DNA of 64,000 nucleotides from assembly GCA_021464245.1 (NCBI GenBank), contig JADCRB010000010.1:2870735-2934734 (forward strand). The letters are read 5' to 3'. How positions within the stretch are numbered: the stretch's first letter is position 1; every line of letters begins with the position of its first letter. The notes below the pieces were generated by a model. It saw nothing but the letters and a program-made list of their open reading frames with translations, was not told the origin of the DNA and ran no database searches. The position numbers were made by a program, and so were the translations under genes. Of this stretch, positions 43,790 through 58,000 are shown one piece after another. The DNA comes from Carallia brachiata. Its lineage: Eukaryota > Streptophyta > Magnoliopsida > Malpighiales > Rhizophoraceae.

Positions 43790-46412
43790 ATGGACCGCGG
43801 CAAGTCGTCAGAAGATGATGTAGCATTCGTTTGCAGATCGTTGAGCTACGCAGGCTCAGCGAAGCGTATGGTTCCAGCACCACTATTTTTGAACCCCAGA
43901 GAGGTATAGAAAAGGGAGATAGTAGCTGGACAAATTCTGTTGGTCCAGCAACACCTCCAGTACGTGCTCCAGAGAAGAAACTTACCATCTTCGCCCTTCG
44001 CCTGGCAGTTCTTGAGAAGGCAGCTACTGGCCTTGGAACTCTCGGGTTTATCTGGGCAACAGTTGTTCTTTTGGGTGGCTTTGCAATTACTTTGGACCCA
44101 ACAGACTTCTGGTTCATCACTATTATACTGTTAATTGAAGGGACTAGAATATTCAGCAGGAGCCATGAGCTTGAATGGCAACACCAGGCCACTTGGTCAA
44201 TAGCTGATGCTGGAATCAGCAGTTTCAGGGCTCTGAGATCAAGCTCACACTTCATTATTAAAACAGTGAGGACTTTTTTTGGGCTGATCTCTGGAGCCAG
44301 AAAGCAGAGTCAGGAAACTAGAGAAGTTTCAGGAAGTTCTGATGCAGCCAACATGGGAACTGGGATTGCCAAAGAAAGCAAAATAGGACATGGAAAAGTT
44401 CAGAGGTTCCTATTCTACCGTATGGCGGTTGGGTTTTTGTATCAAAAAATGTGAGTAAACTCCTTTATTGGCTCCAGATTGCTCTGCCACAACATGCGTA
44501 GTTCTATCATTGATGAAGCTCATTAAACATAATTATGGTGAGGTAGCCAAGGGGGATACAGACAAGCGGAACCGAAAAGCTGCTTTGAATATATTCTATG
44601 CCTTGGCCTTGGCAGAAGCTCGTTGTTTCTCATGGAGAAAGCTTACTGGGAGTGGAAGGTAATATACCGAAAACTGCTGGAAGAGGTGAACAAGGAATGT
44701 GAGTTAGGACCTTCAGGATTGATTTCGATCAAAAGGTTCTTCTATGATGCATATTCCAAGTGCGTTTATGGAAGCGTCTTTGATGGCCTGAAAATGGACA
44801 TGGTTACTTTTTCTATGGATCTCTTGGCTTCAAATTCTCCTGATGAGCAACTCATTGGGACTAGAGTTCTTCACATTTTCACAATGCATGAGCGGTTTTC
44901 TGATGATACTCTCCAGAAGATTGGGACAAACATATCAGTGATGGAACGGTTAGTTGAGATGCTGAATTGGAAAGATCCACAAGAAGAAGAGATCAGGCAT
45001 TCAGCTGCAGAGATACTATCAAAACTAGCTGGCAAAAAGCAAAATGCACTACGAGTTGCTGGAATTCCAGGAGCAATGGAATCAATTTCATCTCTGCTTC
45101 AGACCAATAGAAGCTCAAGCGCTGCAGCTGATGAAATTGGTGAAAAGAATATCATCTTTGATCACCCAAATTATGGATTCTGGACATTCAATAACTTAGG
45201 CCTACTGCTCCTCAAGCAGCTTGCTCGTGACCATGACAATTGTGGGAAGATTGGAAATACAAGAGGCCTTCTACCAAAAATCGTTGATTTTACGCATGCT
45301 GGAGAGAAGCTGTTGAACGATGAACATGCCACAATATCACAGATTTTGACAGTCAAAAGGTCTCTGCAACTGGTGAAGATGCTGGTGAGCACAACAGGCA
45401 ATACAGGGAGACAACTACGAAAGGGGTTTTCAGAGATAGTTTTCACCATCAGCAATATAAGAGATATTTTGAGGCATGGAGCAAAACAACCAATGCTACA
45501 AAAACTTGGGATAGAAATATTTACTAGTCTGGCTCTAGATGAGGAAGCAACAGAGAGGATTGGGGGCACGGGTGGAGTTCTCAAGGAGTTATTCAACATT
45601 TTCTTCAATCCTGAGAGTCATGATAATGTAAGAATTGCTGCTGGAGAAGCTCTAGCTATGCTGGCCTTAGAAAGCAGAAGTAACTGCCATCGCATTCTGA
45701 AATTAAATGTACTTGAAAGGCTCATTGCAGCACTTGAGATTCCGTTGCTTCGAATCAATGCTGCAAGGATCCTACAAAACTTGTGCGCATATAGTGGAGG
45801 AGACTGCTTCAATCAGTTAAAGGGAGTCACGACTTCCGCACCCACGGTTAGTGTCCAATTCTATTCAAGGGATTGTGCATTTGTGATCTGAGAAAAAGCT
45901 CAAAACACAGGCCTTTTATCCCTTAAGATTGAGTAGTATAGAGAGAGCATCTTATTTAGTCTTTTAACTTTCTTTTTTTCCGATGGTAGGTGCTTAAGGC
46001 AGTTATGACATCAGAAGAAATCAAACTACAGGAAGTAATGATTGGGCTAGCTGCCGAGGTTTTCAAGTTCATGACTTCAGAGGAATCCAGCATAATGTTT
46101 CAGGGAGCTAAGAATGCTGAATTAGCTAACAAAATAATCCAGATTCTCAGAAAGTATGAGCATCCACCAATTAAGGTTCCGAGGATAAGAAGGTTTGCCA
46201 TAGAGTTGGCGATTTGGATGATGCGAGAAAACACAGAAAATGTACAAATATTCAAGGATCTGGGGCTGGAGAGGGAGCTGGAAATTGTTTTGGGAACCAC
46301 AGCAGAAGTTGAAAGCTTTAACATATTCTCTGGAATTGTTGGTCTAAGCCGTCACGGCACAACTATTCACTCTCTGGTTGAAACTGCATCGAAGTTGCTA
46401 ACAGAAAACTAG
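43790..46412 (+). CDS. Armadillo-repeat membrane protein, At5g18980/At3g06210-like (frame-broken)
   Basis: Plant-specific protein of unknown molecular role. Two exons: 43790-45846 and 45990-46412, with a 143-nt intron. Start ATG at 43790 (MDRGKSSEDDVAF). The N-terminal part has a conserved block (IVELRRLSEAYGSSTTIFEP), then two hydrophobic segments (LGTLGFIWATVVLLGGFAI and FWFITIILLIEG) and more hydrophobic sequence; the C-terminal two thirds are helical repeats in which ARM-type motifs recur (HSAAEILSKLAG, IAAGEALAMLA, INAARILQNLC). As given the frame is lost four times, near 43831, 44446, 44483 and 44620; each is mended by one added base, two of them inside T or A runs. Restored length is about 827 residues, which fits the family as I recall it. 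From 44623 to the stop the protein is intact. It lies next to the guanylate kinase remnant, as in Arabidopsis. Confidence 0.85.
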
Positions 46413-47562
46413 CAGAAAGCTGGTTTTCATTTCAGCAGCTCCTCCTCATAGCATCACAAACAAGTGAAGAAAAAAAAAAAAGCCTTGTAAATATTATATG
46501 CGTTAAATTATGAGAGATTTTTTTTTTCTCTTTAAAACAGATAATAATTGCATTGTTGTAGCTGTCCAAGTTATGCAAATAATGAAAATGCCTTATTTCC
46601 CCTTAATTCTATCCAATTTTACAGATGAAGCTGGAAATAGCATTGTTTTCTAGTGGGAAAGATCACTTAGAACGTGGTTCGTGTCTTCCACATTAAACCA
46701 TTTATGAAGTATATGGAAATGAAATGAACGTGGGAAAAAAAAATACATCGTTTACGATCAAGGCCATGGCCACAAACCTGATTTTTTTTTTTTTGAAAAC
46801 TATTTTTTATTTGAGTTTTACTATATTATTGTGTTGAGTAGTACTTAAATAATCATATAATCTATTTAACATATCTTACAATTCATCTATTTTTTCAAAT
46901 TTTCAAATTCAATAATTAAACTGTTTATATCACTTTGATCTTACTTTAATCATATATAAGTAATCGCGCCTAACCCCTTTTTCCTTTCGTATGTTGATTG
47001 TAGACCATGTTAGAACAAGTTTGCATATTTACCCTACGTGCCAATAACACAACATCATTTCTCCAAGTCTTTTTTCATTTTGGGTTGCCCTACGTACAAT
47101 GTAGCTGCAGTTTTTAAATGAACCTCATTCATTAAAAGGAAAATCTTGGAACCAACCAGGTTAATCTTGTTTCACCATAAAATTAGAACTCATTGGAAAG
47201 CTTAAATTTCAGACGTCAAATTACAAGCAAACCACCTAGAAAAATCGAAGCTTGATATCACTTGATTTGGCACATTGGCCAGCACTAAGAGAATCACGAA
47301 ACCACACTCAAGTATGCAGTATCCAACAACACTACATCAACTATCAATTGGCACGCTCTCTAAAAGCACAAAAATTACAACAGAAAAGGAAATGATATTG
47401 AAAGATCTGCTTCTCCTAATTAGTGAAAGATTAATCAAACTTTGAGCACATACAAAAGAACCTATTTTTCTGACACCCAAAGGAACCCTTTTTTTTTTAC
47501 TTCCTTATGTTTTGTGTAATTTACAGTGGTGATGAAATAATACGGTCCGTAGTTACAAATCT
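46413..47562. other. Convergent intergenic region
   Basis: Holds the 3' ends of the ARM gene (+) and the hydrolase gene (-). AT-rich, no supportable gene and no recognised element. Confidence 0.6.
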
Positions 47563-50500
47563 TCATCGTTTTCCCCGGAACAAGTTGAAATCCCAGCGGC
47601 GCATCAAACCATCCATTATGGGGTTTGCTGGGTTGCGCTCCACTGTCAATGTCGCTTTTGTATTACTTGACAAGTCCGTATCAGCTGACGTCTCGATGCT
47701 TTGAGAAGAATCATTACTACCAGAGGTTGTGGTGCTTTCTGACTCCGTTAGAGATTGGGCATTGGGTGAAGGCTCCAACGACGGGCTTGTATCAGAGGAT
47801 GGGTGTCTAGTTACAGAATTGTGGCTGGTTGGGGCTGAAGAGGAAGCAGGTTCCACCTTTGAAGGCCCATGTTGCTCTGTCAGAGGGGAAAGAGGTACCG
47901 TCCTCGCCAAACCACAATGTCCCGTGTCTGCCAAGGTGTCAGAGCTATCTTTTTTGAAGATTCAATAGAAGCAGGGCTCGCACTGGACGGTGATTCTTCT
48001 GCCGGGGGTTTTCGCACCTCCAGGTCCTTCAACGACTCGATTATTGCTTCCATGAACATCTAAAATAAGGATACAAGTCAAGTCCCAATAAAGGTAAACA
48101 TCATCTCACAAGCACCATAATACAAAACTGACCCTTTCTTCCTCCTCTACATCGCACGGAAAACCTGCTAAGTCCTCCAGTTCATACTCAACATAGTGAT
48201 CATCATCCATCGTTGTCGGAACATGGGGGCCATATGGATGACCATTTGATAATTCAAAATCAATCATGTTAGACGATGATGGCAAGTGATCATCATCCTG
48301 CACCAAAACATTAATCAGAGTCAATGATCTTTGTAATCTCAAGTACACACTATTGTCCCACGGAAAAATCTGCCCAGGCAGTCTGTTACTAATACTGTTG
48401 ACAAGGCTAGCCCAGGGATAGCGGATACCTTAGCTTCATGATTATCCTTGGATGGAATGTCAAAAGGAACCTGCATGAAGTTGGAAACAATAATCAGACA
48501 GCCCTGCCACACCAATATTGTAAAGCTCTTTAATGTGGCTAGGCAATCAACTTAAATTTGACTTCAGCTTCGTGAATTTAACGTACTAGAGTAAGTGTTT
48601 AATGATCACACATTGAAGTAATGGTACAAAATTTTCATATTCTGTTATTGTTTACATAGTTTTTCTGTCCCTGCAGTTTTTTCTGTCCCTGCAGCCCCTT
48701 CCCTTCAAATAAATGCAGATGCAAACCATTTTTTCCTCTTCAGAAATAAAAATGTGAATCATAGAAGCTATTGCATACATTTGTAGTCCAATATCATAAA
48801 CCCTTCCACACCTTCCACACACACACAGAGACATATGCCGACATCTGTAGGTTAAACAGATGGTAATTAATTTCTTTTTATTGTAAGTGCAACTTTGACG
48901 GTCAAGTGAAAAACAAAATAGTTGATTGATCATTGACCTCCATCTGACTCATAGGTCTTTTGGGATGGACTTGTTCTATGGGATCTGTGGGGCTGCTTGC
49001 TGCTAGATCTGCAGTTTATAATCAACAAGTAGGAATGTAATTAACATATTTGGCCAAATAAGAGCCTGGATGGAAATCAGCATTTGGCAAAGAAAGAAAG
49101 ACAAGGTACATGAATCATGCCTTTGGATGGAACTGAAGATGAACCATACCCAGCTTTATGCACAGCGCTCCAACTACTCTGAAGGTGAACAACCAATACT
49201 TGTCAGAGGAAAATGGATACAACACATGGCACTTCAACCAAGTCAGACAGAACTAAGGCAGGATTAATTTACCTTCTTGCCAAAGTAGTCATTCATTGTG
49301 TCAAAATATGTTGCCTCCACCTCATCCTCTGGAGGTTGCAAAACATTGTGGAAGAAGATATTTATGGAATCAAAGTAAAACTGAGGACGCGGTGAGTTGT
49401 GATCTCCCTCAAACTTAATGATATTTTTGTCTCCCTGCAAAATTCATGCATAGTATAAATTCAGATACAGACAATATCACCAACGAATCAAGGTCTAATT
49501 ACACAAACATCCCTGAACTTACATTCTGTTTCATACACACCCTCTGATTTTTATTTTTTTTTTACCTATAAACACAAACGTGAATTTCCATCTTGTTTCA
49601 AGGGAACAACCCCCCTGTCAATGTCCCATTAGAATCACTGATAAAGGGTTAACAACGTCGTCTTTTATTTATTGTCACAATCCCTCTTCTTCAAGGAAAC
49701 TTACAAAGAAAATTGTCATGCATAAACATACATATGTGCATGTACATATATAATCCAGTAGAGGTAGCAACCATGACAACTGTAGCATACAAAGAAGATT
49801 GCTACACATGTACACACATACGCGCACGCACATATCTAACCCAGCTAGTCAACTGCATCCAGGATGCTTCATTCCATATGTCATTTAAGACTCGCAAGGC
49901 TCTACATTAATAAGATAAGGTTGAACACAAGAAAAAAACAATACGTCTGTACAACTGATAGACAAAATATTTTAAGATGTTTGCTGTTGACAGGAAAGAG
50001 GCTTACCATGTAGGCTTCATATATTCGGTCAGAATGATGAGGTTGTATAAAGTCATCTTCTATGGCATGCCCAAACAAAGCAGGGACAAAACAAGATTTT
50101 GCTACCTGTAATAAATGAATAATGGTATCAACTAGGATAGCAGGTAAACTCTTGATATCAAAAGCAATCAAACAAAAATTTAAATTTCTATTTGAACTTA
50201 AAATATATATATTTTTCATATATTTATTTGCACCAAGATCAATGTTCTTTGCTCTAAACCAACCCAAACTTCTCGTCACATCAATAAAGCTATCTCACCA
50301 AATAGCTTAAGCAACTAAGATGAGAAATAATTCAAATATTGCAAGATCATTTGCAAAGAATGTCTTTGTATATCTGACACTTTACACAATAGTTTCAAAA
50401 GCTGCATAGACCACAAAAATAGTAATAAATCAGAAAAATAGCAGTTATAGTAAACAATGCTAATCAATCAACTCCGATCAAGACATGAAACACAGATGAA

Positions 50501-53025
50501 TCTTACTTTTGCTATGTGAAAAAATGGTTTCATTTGCGTCGAGAAAAAAAGGAAAAAAAAAGAAAGAAAGAAAACCACATCACAACGCATAAATCATCCC
50601 AGACCAAATGGGAAACTAAGAAAGGGACCACAAAAAAGGAGTATAACCTTGATAGCATTGAGGTCCATTATGTCAAACTTTGCCTTTTTCTGAATAGCCT
50701 TTCGCATAAATTGGATAGCAAATTTCACCTAAAACAAGGAGCAGAAAGAAAAAATTGGGTCATAGAACCATGCAAGAACCAGGCCTTGAGCATCCTTAAC
50801 AAAAGTTCCAGCCTTGTATACATGAATTCACAAATTATTAAAAGAGATAGCGGTTGAGTTTGAGGCAAAAAGAAATGGAGACAGCTAATTTCAGTAAGCA
50901 AAATGAACAATTGGATCCACTCACAGTGAATTTGGGTAAACGAATTTTGTATGTATCCACAAGTTCCATCATCAGGTCAACCAAATCAGAGAAGGGGCTG
51001 TCAAGAACTATTCCTGCAATTGAGGGATCTTCAGCTCCATACATTAAGCTGCATGGTGCAATGCACATCACCGAAAAAGGTAAGCGAATAAAAATGCCTC
51101 CACACTGAAGCAGGTCAAAACGCCATACAAGTATGAATTAGACTGGTCACAAAGTGACAGACAGAGCACCAAGTTGACTAGGGAAGATGAACAAGGAGTG
51201 CAGAATGCTAGTGGGTGGAGCACAATCAAATTTGTCAGGCGAGATTTCAGTATAAACAATGGAGCAAAAGATGAAATTTGTGCATGATAACAGAAAGCAA
51301 CCGCCAAGATCATGTGAAAAGTACCTAGTGACCGCACCCATTGATCGGCCCCACAATCCAATTAGAGAGACATTTCCATCTCGCCGCAAATATTCAACCA
51401 CCACCTTGAGATCATCTTTCTGGAAACAACAGAAGAATATCAGACAGCCAACCCAAAAACAAATAGTAGTAATGACATTACAATGAGTTGATGATGGAAT
51501 GCATGAAAAATTACAACATGAATCTCTTCTACTTTCCACAAAGAAATGCACTGTAATATTAGAATAGTGGGTAATGAATAAACTTCAAGGGATCAAAAGT
51601 AAGAAAATAAAATGACCTCAACGAGTTTTCAATTTCAATCATTGAATATTATTACAAGATACTCAGCTACTTACTTCATTCCACCCTAGCGTGACATGAT
51701 CTCCTCCAGATATTCCAGATCCCGAGAAATCAAGGGTAAAAACAGTAATATTAGAAGGGAGCAGTATAATTGCAGCTTCACTAGCATCTGCCCTGCACCC
51801 ACTGCCCAAAGGTAAATTCATGCTGCCAGTCAGTGAAAATATTTTGTCAAGCAAAACCTTAAGATATTTGCACAGGGACTGCCAATCGCGCAAAGGATTT
51901 AAAGCCAACATTCATCTACTTCACTTTCATGCCAACACACTGGCATGCAAAGGCAACTTCAGCACTTATAATAAACTTTGCATATAAAAGGCGAAGTCAT
52001 TAATGGCTTTCAGAAGAGATTTACAATCTCTTTTTCGGTGACCAGATTATCAAATGCCCACAAAGATACACAGTTATAAAATCTCTATGGCGGCTTGAAG
52101 CAGAAAACAACTTTCATTCTAATGACTAATGATTCATCTATTACCTGTTTCCATGGCAGTATATTATGCAGGGGAGGGGCTTCCCCTCAGGACTAACAAT
52201 GGGCATGTAATGACTACACTGGAGAACATCACCCCGGTTATTTTTAATCTGCAGAATATCCAAAATAGCCTCACACATGAGATTGATGATCAAATGAAAT
52301 GTTAAAGTTTTTGAAAGGCCTACAGAAACCATGTCTAACTCATCAAAAGAACATAAACAAAGGAAGAAACCAAGCATCGTTTATTTAAGGTAATTCAGAT
52401 GAATATTAAGAACAGAAAATGTATTGAGTCAACAAAAGTTGCATGAAAAGGTAATAAATCATTATATGCTATCACAAAGTCATTCCTTTTTCAATGCCTT
52501 ATTGCCACCTATAATGCCACAATCATCATATCATTCCTCATGGGAACACCCTTTGATTGTGTCCCCCTTTGTACATGTTTCTATGTTGATAACGCCAGAT
52601 TTTGGATATCTGATAAATGGCAAAGTGATAACTGCTCAAAAGACATGTTTTAAGGGGAAATATTACCTAGAATCGCATTCAAAGAGAACATGGGTAAGGA
52701 TACAAACAAATTTCCCCAGAATATAATTTCAAAGGCACATTCAAATTCCAAGCATACTTTTGTATTTCCTTCATAGAGATATTGGAAAATATAAGCAAAC
52801 AGACACATTACTTATCAAATTGATGTCAAATTTATAGGTCATGTGTTCTTGCATTCTGATTGAAGTAGGAAATCTGAGTGCAGGCTACATGTCGGTGATC
52901 TTGGAACAATAAAGGCTCACATTGCTGTGCAAAACAGGGCAAAGAAACCATTTCCCAGTTCTTCTCACAAGTTCTTGGCAAAAACATGAAAATAAGCTGA
53001 GATGTTGGTGTGGGTGTAGACATGT

Positions 53026-53058
<33 letters not shown>

Positions 53059-55019
53059 TTGGAAACTTCCTATCAAAATTGCGTTTGCATAGAACCTTAT
53101 TTCCTTTCCTACTGCAGTCGCAAGCAGTAGAAATTTTCCTGGAAGAAGAGATCAAATCTCAAGAAACTTCACAAAGGCTAGCAGTTCAGATCCTTCAGAA
53201 GCCAGACATAATAAATATTTCTGCTCGCCTGTTTGGTCCACCATTATAGCAATGGAAGGGTAAAACGAGGCCCATTGACAACAAAAGAAAAGAATGACAA
53301 TAGGATGCTAGGAATTTAACAGGTTCAACAGCCAGCTTTCCATAAAAGATGCAGTACCCAAAACCAAGAAGATAATACGAGCATGAAATATTTGTTCTCA
53401 CATGTAGTTTGTAAATTTACCTCCATATCCTTTCTGTGGTACCATTTTCCTTTTAGCATGAACTCTTCATCTAACAAATCATGTTTTGGACTGTACTCAG
53501 CTCTGCAGTCCAAACAAATTTGAAGAACGATTAATCTTTGGAAAAAAAAAAAATGAAAGTCTTAGCAGGAGATCTCTCAACTTTTCCTAAGAAAAACTTC
53601 GGAAAACCTATAAAAGTGGCACTCCACCACATCTAACTAACTCAAACTTAATGCCAAAGGAGTAAATCAATGACCAACAATTGAAAGTTTCAAAATTTAA
53701 ATAAAGGCTCATCACCCTTATCCCTAGAGGGCTTTGCGCTGCTTCAAGCCCTCAGGCCATCCCAGTCCTTCAAAACAAATCTTCATCAAACTTACAAGAC
53801 CATGGATAGATTTCATGTCTAGTATATTTTGGCTTCTTTACCCTCTTATCATCTTTCTACATCCATGTGCTTTTACTTTTTTTGCATGCAGTAAGTTTAT
53901 TGTTTAGGCAATTGAACACTTCTTCCTATACGCACAGGATTTTTCTTGATCTAGAAAACCAGACTTTGTGGGCCTTCTTTCCGAAAGACACAAAGGTGTT
54001 GACTTTAATGTTATATCCTCAAGTAAATTTTGGTAAGTGTTTAAAACTCAAACGTCAAGAGAATAAAAATACAACCACAGAAACAGTCAAAGCAGTCATC
54101 TACAGCCTACAGTATTTAGAACATCGAATCTTTTACTAGTATCAGGTCAACTGCCAATTCAATAAATCTTAAAGGGAAGCACATTTCCAGTCCATACTTC
54201 TAGTATCACAAGAACCGCCACAAAGGTACAAAAGCCAATTCAATCAGTGCAGAAGAACAGAAGGGTCCTTAACTTCACATGGGCCTATTAGTATCTCTAT
54301 GTCTACTCAATACAAACATACAAATCTTTGTAAGGTACCTAAAGAGACAACAACAGCAATTTCAAGGATGTATAAGAACATAACAGCCATAAATATTTAT
54401 GATAAATCTCGATAAAAATTAAGAATTTTCTTCTGGGAAAAACAAAATTTCACCCAACAAAATCAATCAGAAGGTCTTTTAAACTAGAGCACATCGACTA
54501 ACCCAACACAGGGTGTCAGGTTTCTTGATAAGATTTATCAGCAAAATCATCACAATCATATAATTACAACAATACTCCAATATAGAAAGATCCCGGATTT
54601 GATTGCCAAGAAAATTTAAGAAGATCAAGATTCCAACCGCATCAAATTTGTCCCCGACTACCCATTTAGCCAAAACATCAAAAATTACGCTTAGAAAGCA
54701 AAAGGGTTCCAGTTTTCGATTGAAACACACAAATCGACCCGTCAAGATCCAAGATTTTATCTTTGTCTGCTCAAAGATCAAACATTATGCTTGGTAAGAA
54801 AAAGGGTTCCAAGTTTTTATGAAAACCCAGATGCCGGCCCACAAAGATCAAAGATTTATCACTAGTCTACTCAAACTTTCTCGGAAACCGAACAGAAAAG
54901 AGGAAAAGGAAACCAAGTGGCAAATTTAAAAAAAAAAAAAAAAAGAAGAACCAATTCGAAAAAAGATGGAAACTTTGTTACCTGGGAGGCCGTATAATAA
55001 AGTTAACAAGCTGCTCCAT
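47563..55019 (-). CDS. Alpha/beta-hydrolase with Ser-rich C-terminal tail (two frame problems)
   Basis: Putative serine hydrolase of the S33/BEM46-like group, At3g23540-like; substrate unknown. Thirteen exons on the minus strand: 54982-55019, 53421-53502, 52145-52248, 51675-51801, 51325-51419, 50925-51048, 50648-50728, 50007-50105, 49273-49434, 48938-49008, 48429-48470, 48133-48297, 47563-48059. Visible: CHGNSGC oxyanion region (71-77), nucleophile elbow GRSMG with Ser143, Asp234 or Asp235 after LFGHAIE, and His262 in GDHNSPRP. So the catalytic set looks complete. The C-terminal third is acidic, then Ser/Thr/Pro-rich, with no domain recognised. Two problems: exon 9 to exon 10 does not keep frame unless one G is added at the donor (GGCAAGAAG|GTAAAT), and the last exon changes frame at a T6 run (47950-47955). 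Restored length is about 562 residues. Confidence 0.88.
49490..49660. repeat. Possible short dispersed repeat in hydrolase intron 8
   Basis: Sequence beginning TAATTACACAAACATCCCTG and containing a GGTTAACAACG-type end resembles small non-autonomous elements often met in plant introns. Ends and target duplication could not be fixed, so this is tentative. Confidence 0.25.
53023..53059. repeat. (TG)n microsatellite in hydrolase intron 2
   Basis: About 18 TG units with a single GA interruption, between hydrolase exons 2 and 3. On the opposite strand it creates a His/Thr repeat ORF that is an artefact. Confidence 0.95.
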
Positions 55020-58000
55020 GGAGATTCAAAACGACAAACCTTCCCCTTCTCTATCTTTGGCCAGCGCTTTCTAGTTTTCTTTTAAGCAATGAAGAAACAA
55101 AAGTATATAATACCACCAGAACTTCCAGAATATAATAAAAGAAGAAAAAAAAGGAAGAGAGAGAGAGAGAGAGAGAGAAGACGTGTTTTTCTGAGATGAT
55201 TCTGTTGTGTGAGACCAAAAGGAGAAAGAGAAAACGAGGAAATAAGAAAATAAATTAAATGATTGAAGGGGTCTGAGTCTGAGTTCGGTTGCCTGCTGTT
55301 ATTTGTTTGTTCTGTAGGCTTTGTACTTGTTCCTTTTTTGCTTCTTTTAGCGCTCCATTTGTATTTGTGTAAATGAAACATGCCAAAAGCCAAGAAAATA
55401 TTTTCATTTGTTGTGTTTATTCTTGCGTTTTTTTCTTCAACTCCCCGGCTCCAGGTCAGCCTCAGCATCAGCCGCGGCCTCGTTTGAGTGTCTTTCTAGC
55501 GTTTCCAAACGTGTGAATTGCAAAGGTGCGGACCCCTTTGAGCTGTAACTTGTAAGTTACAACTCAATGGGGCCTATAATAAAGAGCTTTCCATATTTTT
55601 TTTAATTTTTTTGGTCATAGCTTTTCTTTTATTATTATGGACAAAATTAAAAAGAACTAAGGGCGTCTTCCAAAAGAAACCCATTTTATGGCGGGCTTTT
55701 CTTATTGATGTTGGGCTGCGACTGAGATCCAACCTCCATAGTACCATCAATATTGGTCAATCACTTGCCATCTGTTCTCCTTTTTAGGAGGTTGGAAAAG
55801 AGATTAACTTTTTCTTCTTTTTTTTTTTTTTTAGAAATAAAAAAGAAAGACTAATGTTTTACTTATCAATATTACACTAGATAATGAATGGTAGATTTAA
55901 TTTTATTATTTAATCTTGATAAAATTTAATTTTGAAATCTCTCATATCGAACTAAACCTTTTAATCTAATTAAACCTCACAAGCGGCAATGAAAAGAGAT
56001 TAATTTTACTTGTAAACAAATTTTACCGCGAATTTTTTTAACACTTGTAATATAATATATTCTACGAATAAAAATTCTTAAAATAATCTTTTAATAATAC
56101 CATCAAAATATGCGCCTTCTAGTTTAAATTGAAATACCAATTGATTATTGAATTGCGTGTGAAAATGGCATCTATGACATATCAAATGGAAGGGGGAAAA
56201 AAGTTGAGAACTCAAATGGGCTAGAAAGGTTGTCTTACTATAGTCTAAGGTTATAATGTTAGGTGAATGGAGCAGCCTTAATGGTTTCTTTCGCAGGACT
56301 TCCATGATGCAAATGTATCACCAACCTTACCAAATGGTTCCATTTACATAATGTTCTGGCAGCAACATGAATATTAGTATATTACTACAGTTGTCTCTAC
56401 AATACAATACCACTCAAGAAAGTGCCTGAATTCTCCAAAAGTCAACTGCTTTTCCACCCTACCTCTAGTGGCATTACATGATTAAATTTCAAGGATGCTG
56501 CCATGCTGTTGTGGGATAGACCCTGGAAATCTGAATTAGAAGGTGAGGAATGAGATTATTGCAAATTTGCAATAAGGGAAAAAATTACTTGGTTGAATGC
56601 TTGTCTCTTCCTTTTTTCTCTTTGTTAGGTTGTCTCTCTCTCTCTTTTTTTCTTCATGGCATGTTTTGACTTCGTTCATAAATTACGTCAACTTCCAGAG
56701 CAATCAACTAAAATTTTGGTGATCAACAATTTAGAGCTGTGAAGAACTCACAATAGGATTTGCCAACCAAAAGTCCAAAACGCATATGCATCAAAGCTTG
56801 ATTTTGGTTTTTAAATAGCTTTTTCTATTTAAAAACTGTTCTCACTGCCAAAAATAATTGTTTGTGGGTATCTTGAAAGTTTCTTCTTCTTCCTTTTTTT
56901 TTTTTTTTTTTGGGTGGTTCGTGGTATACAAAGATTCAAAGTTCAGCCATGGCCACGATTCTCAGCCACTAGGCTCCCCATGGATATATATATACACACA
57001 TATTTTTTAAAAGGAAAAGCTATATAGTATATAAAAAATTAAATAAAATTGACGCATGAGATTTATATTATTAATTCATCTAAAATATATTAAAATTTAA
57101 AAAATAATAAATATATAAATTATTAAATTAATTACATATTTTTATATATTATATAATACGTACTTACATGATCTTATTAAAGAAAGAAGACATTTGTTGT
57201 GTTGTGGGTAGGATTCCACCAAGTGTAGTGGTCCTAAAAGTGCAATTAAATGTCATCATCAACCAACAACCAGTGTTAAGCTTTTATTGAAAACCAAGAA
57301 TGGGCTCCCCATCTGGCGCAGTCAACTAACATTCATAAATACAAAACAAGAACCAATATCAGTACTTTAACCGCCACTAAAAATTCTTGCATTCATTTTC
57401 CCTTTTTTTTTTTTTTTTGACAATATTAAATTAATATTAAAATTTTCACTGTATTCACATCTTTGTTGCGCACTTGATAAGCTCCAAAAACACTTACTCG
57501 TGATAACCACTAATTATTATCATTTAATAGTAACGTTAAATATTATTAAATTAAATATCTTAAATTTGAAGACTGTTAGGTCGTTTTGTAAAATTAAATA
57601 TACTTCTCCCTTTTATAATACTGAATTATATTATAACTATTCACATAGTTTATAAGTTACCCTAAAAACATAAGTAATATTTTCTGACAGAATTATGAAA
57701 CACCACTCTTATTTTTTTAATCAAAAAAAACACTTGTTAAATATCACTGTTATGGCTAAGGCACCATGAATTTGCATCTTGATGGTCGCGGTATAAATCT
57801 TTGCGTGCTCTCTAGAGAAAGAAAAATTAGTTGTTCACCCAAAAAAAATAAAAAAAGATCCATGTGATGCCAGATTTTTTTTTTTTTGAGAGAAATGAGA
57901 AAAAAAAATGTAGCATTTACAATCGAGCTAAAGAAGATTATGTCCAAAATAAACTCATTGAACGCTTCGATAAAGCATTAAACTCATAATTTTTAACTTG

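Noticed and set aside
52832..53155. His/Thr-repeat ORF opposite the (TG)n tract
   Set aside because: It is produced by the microsatellite inside a hydrolase intron.
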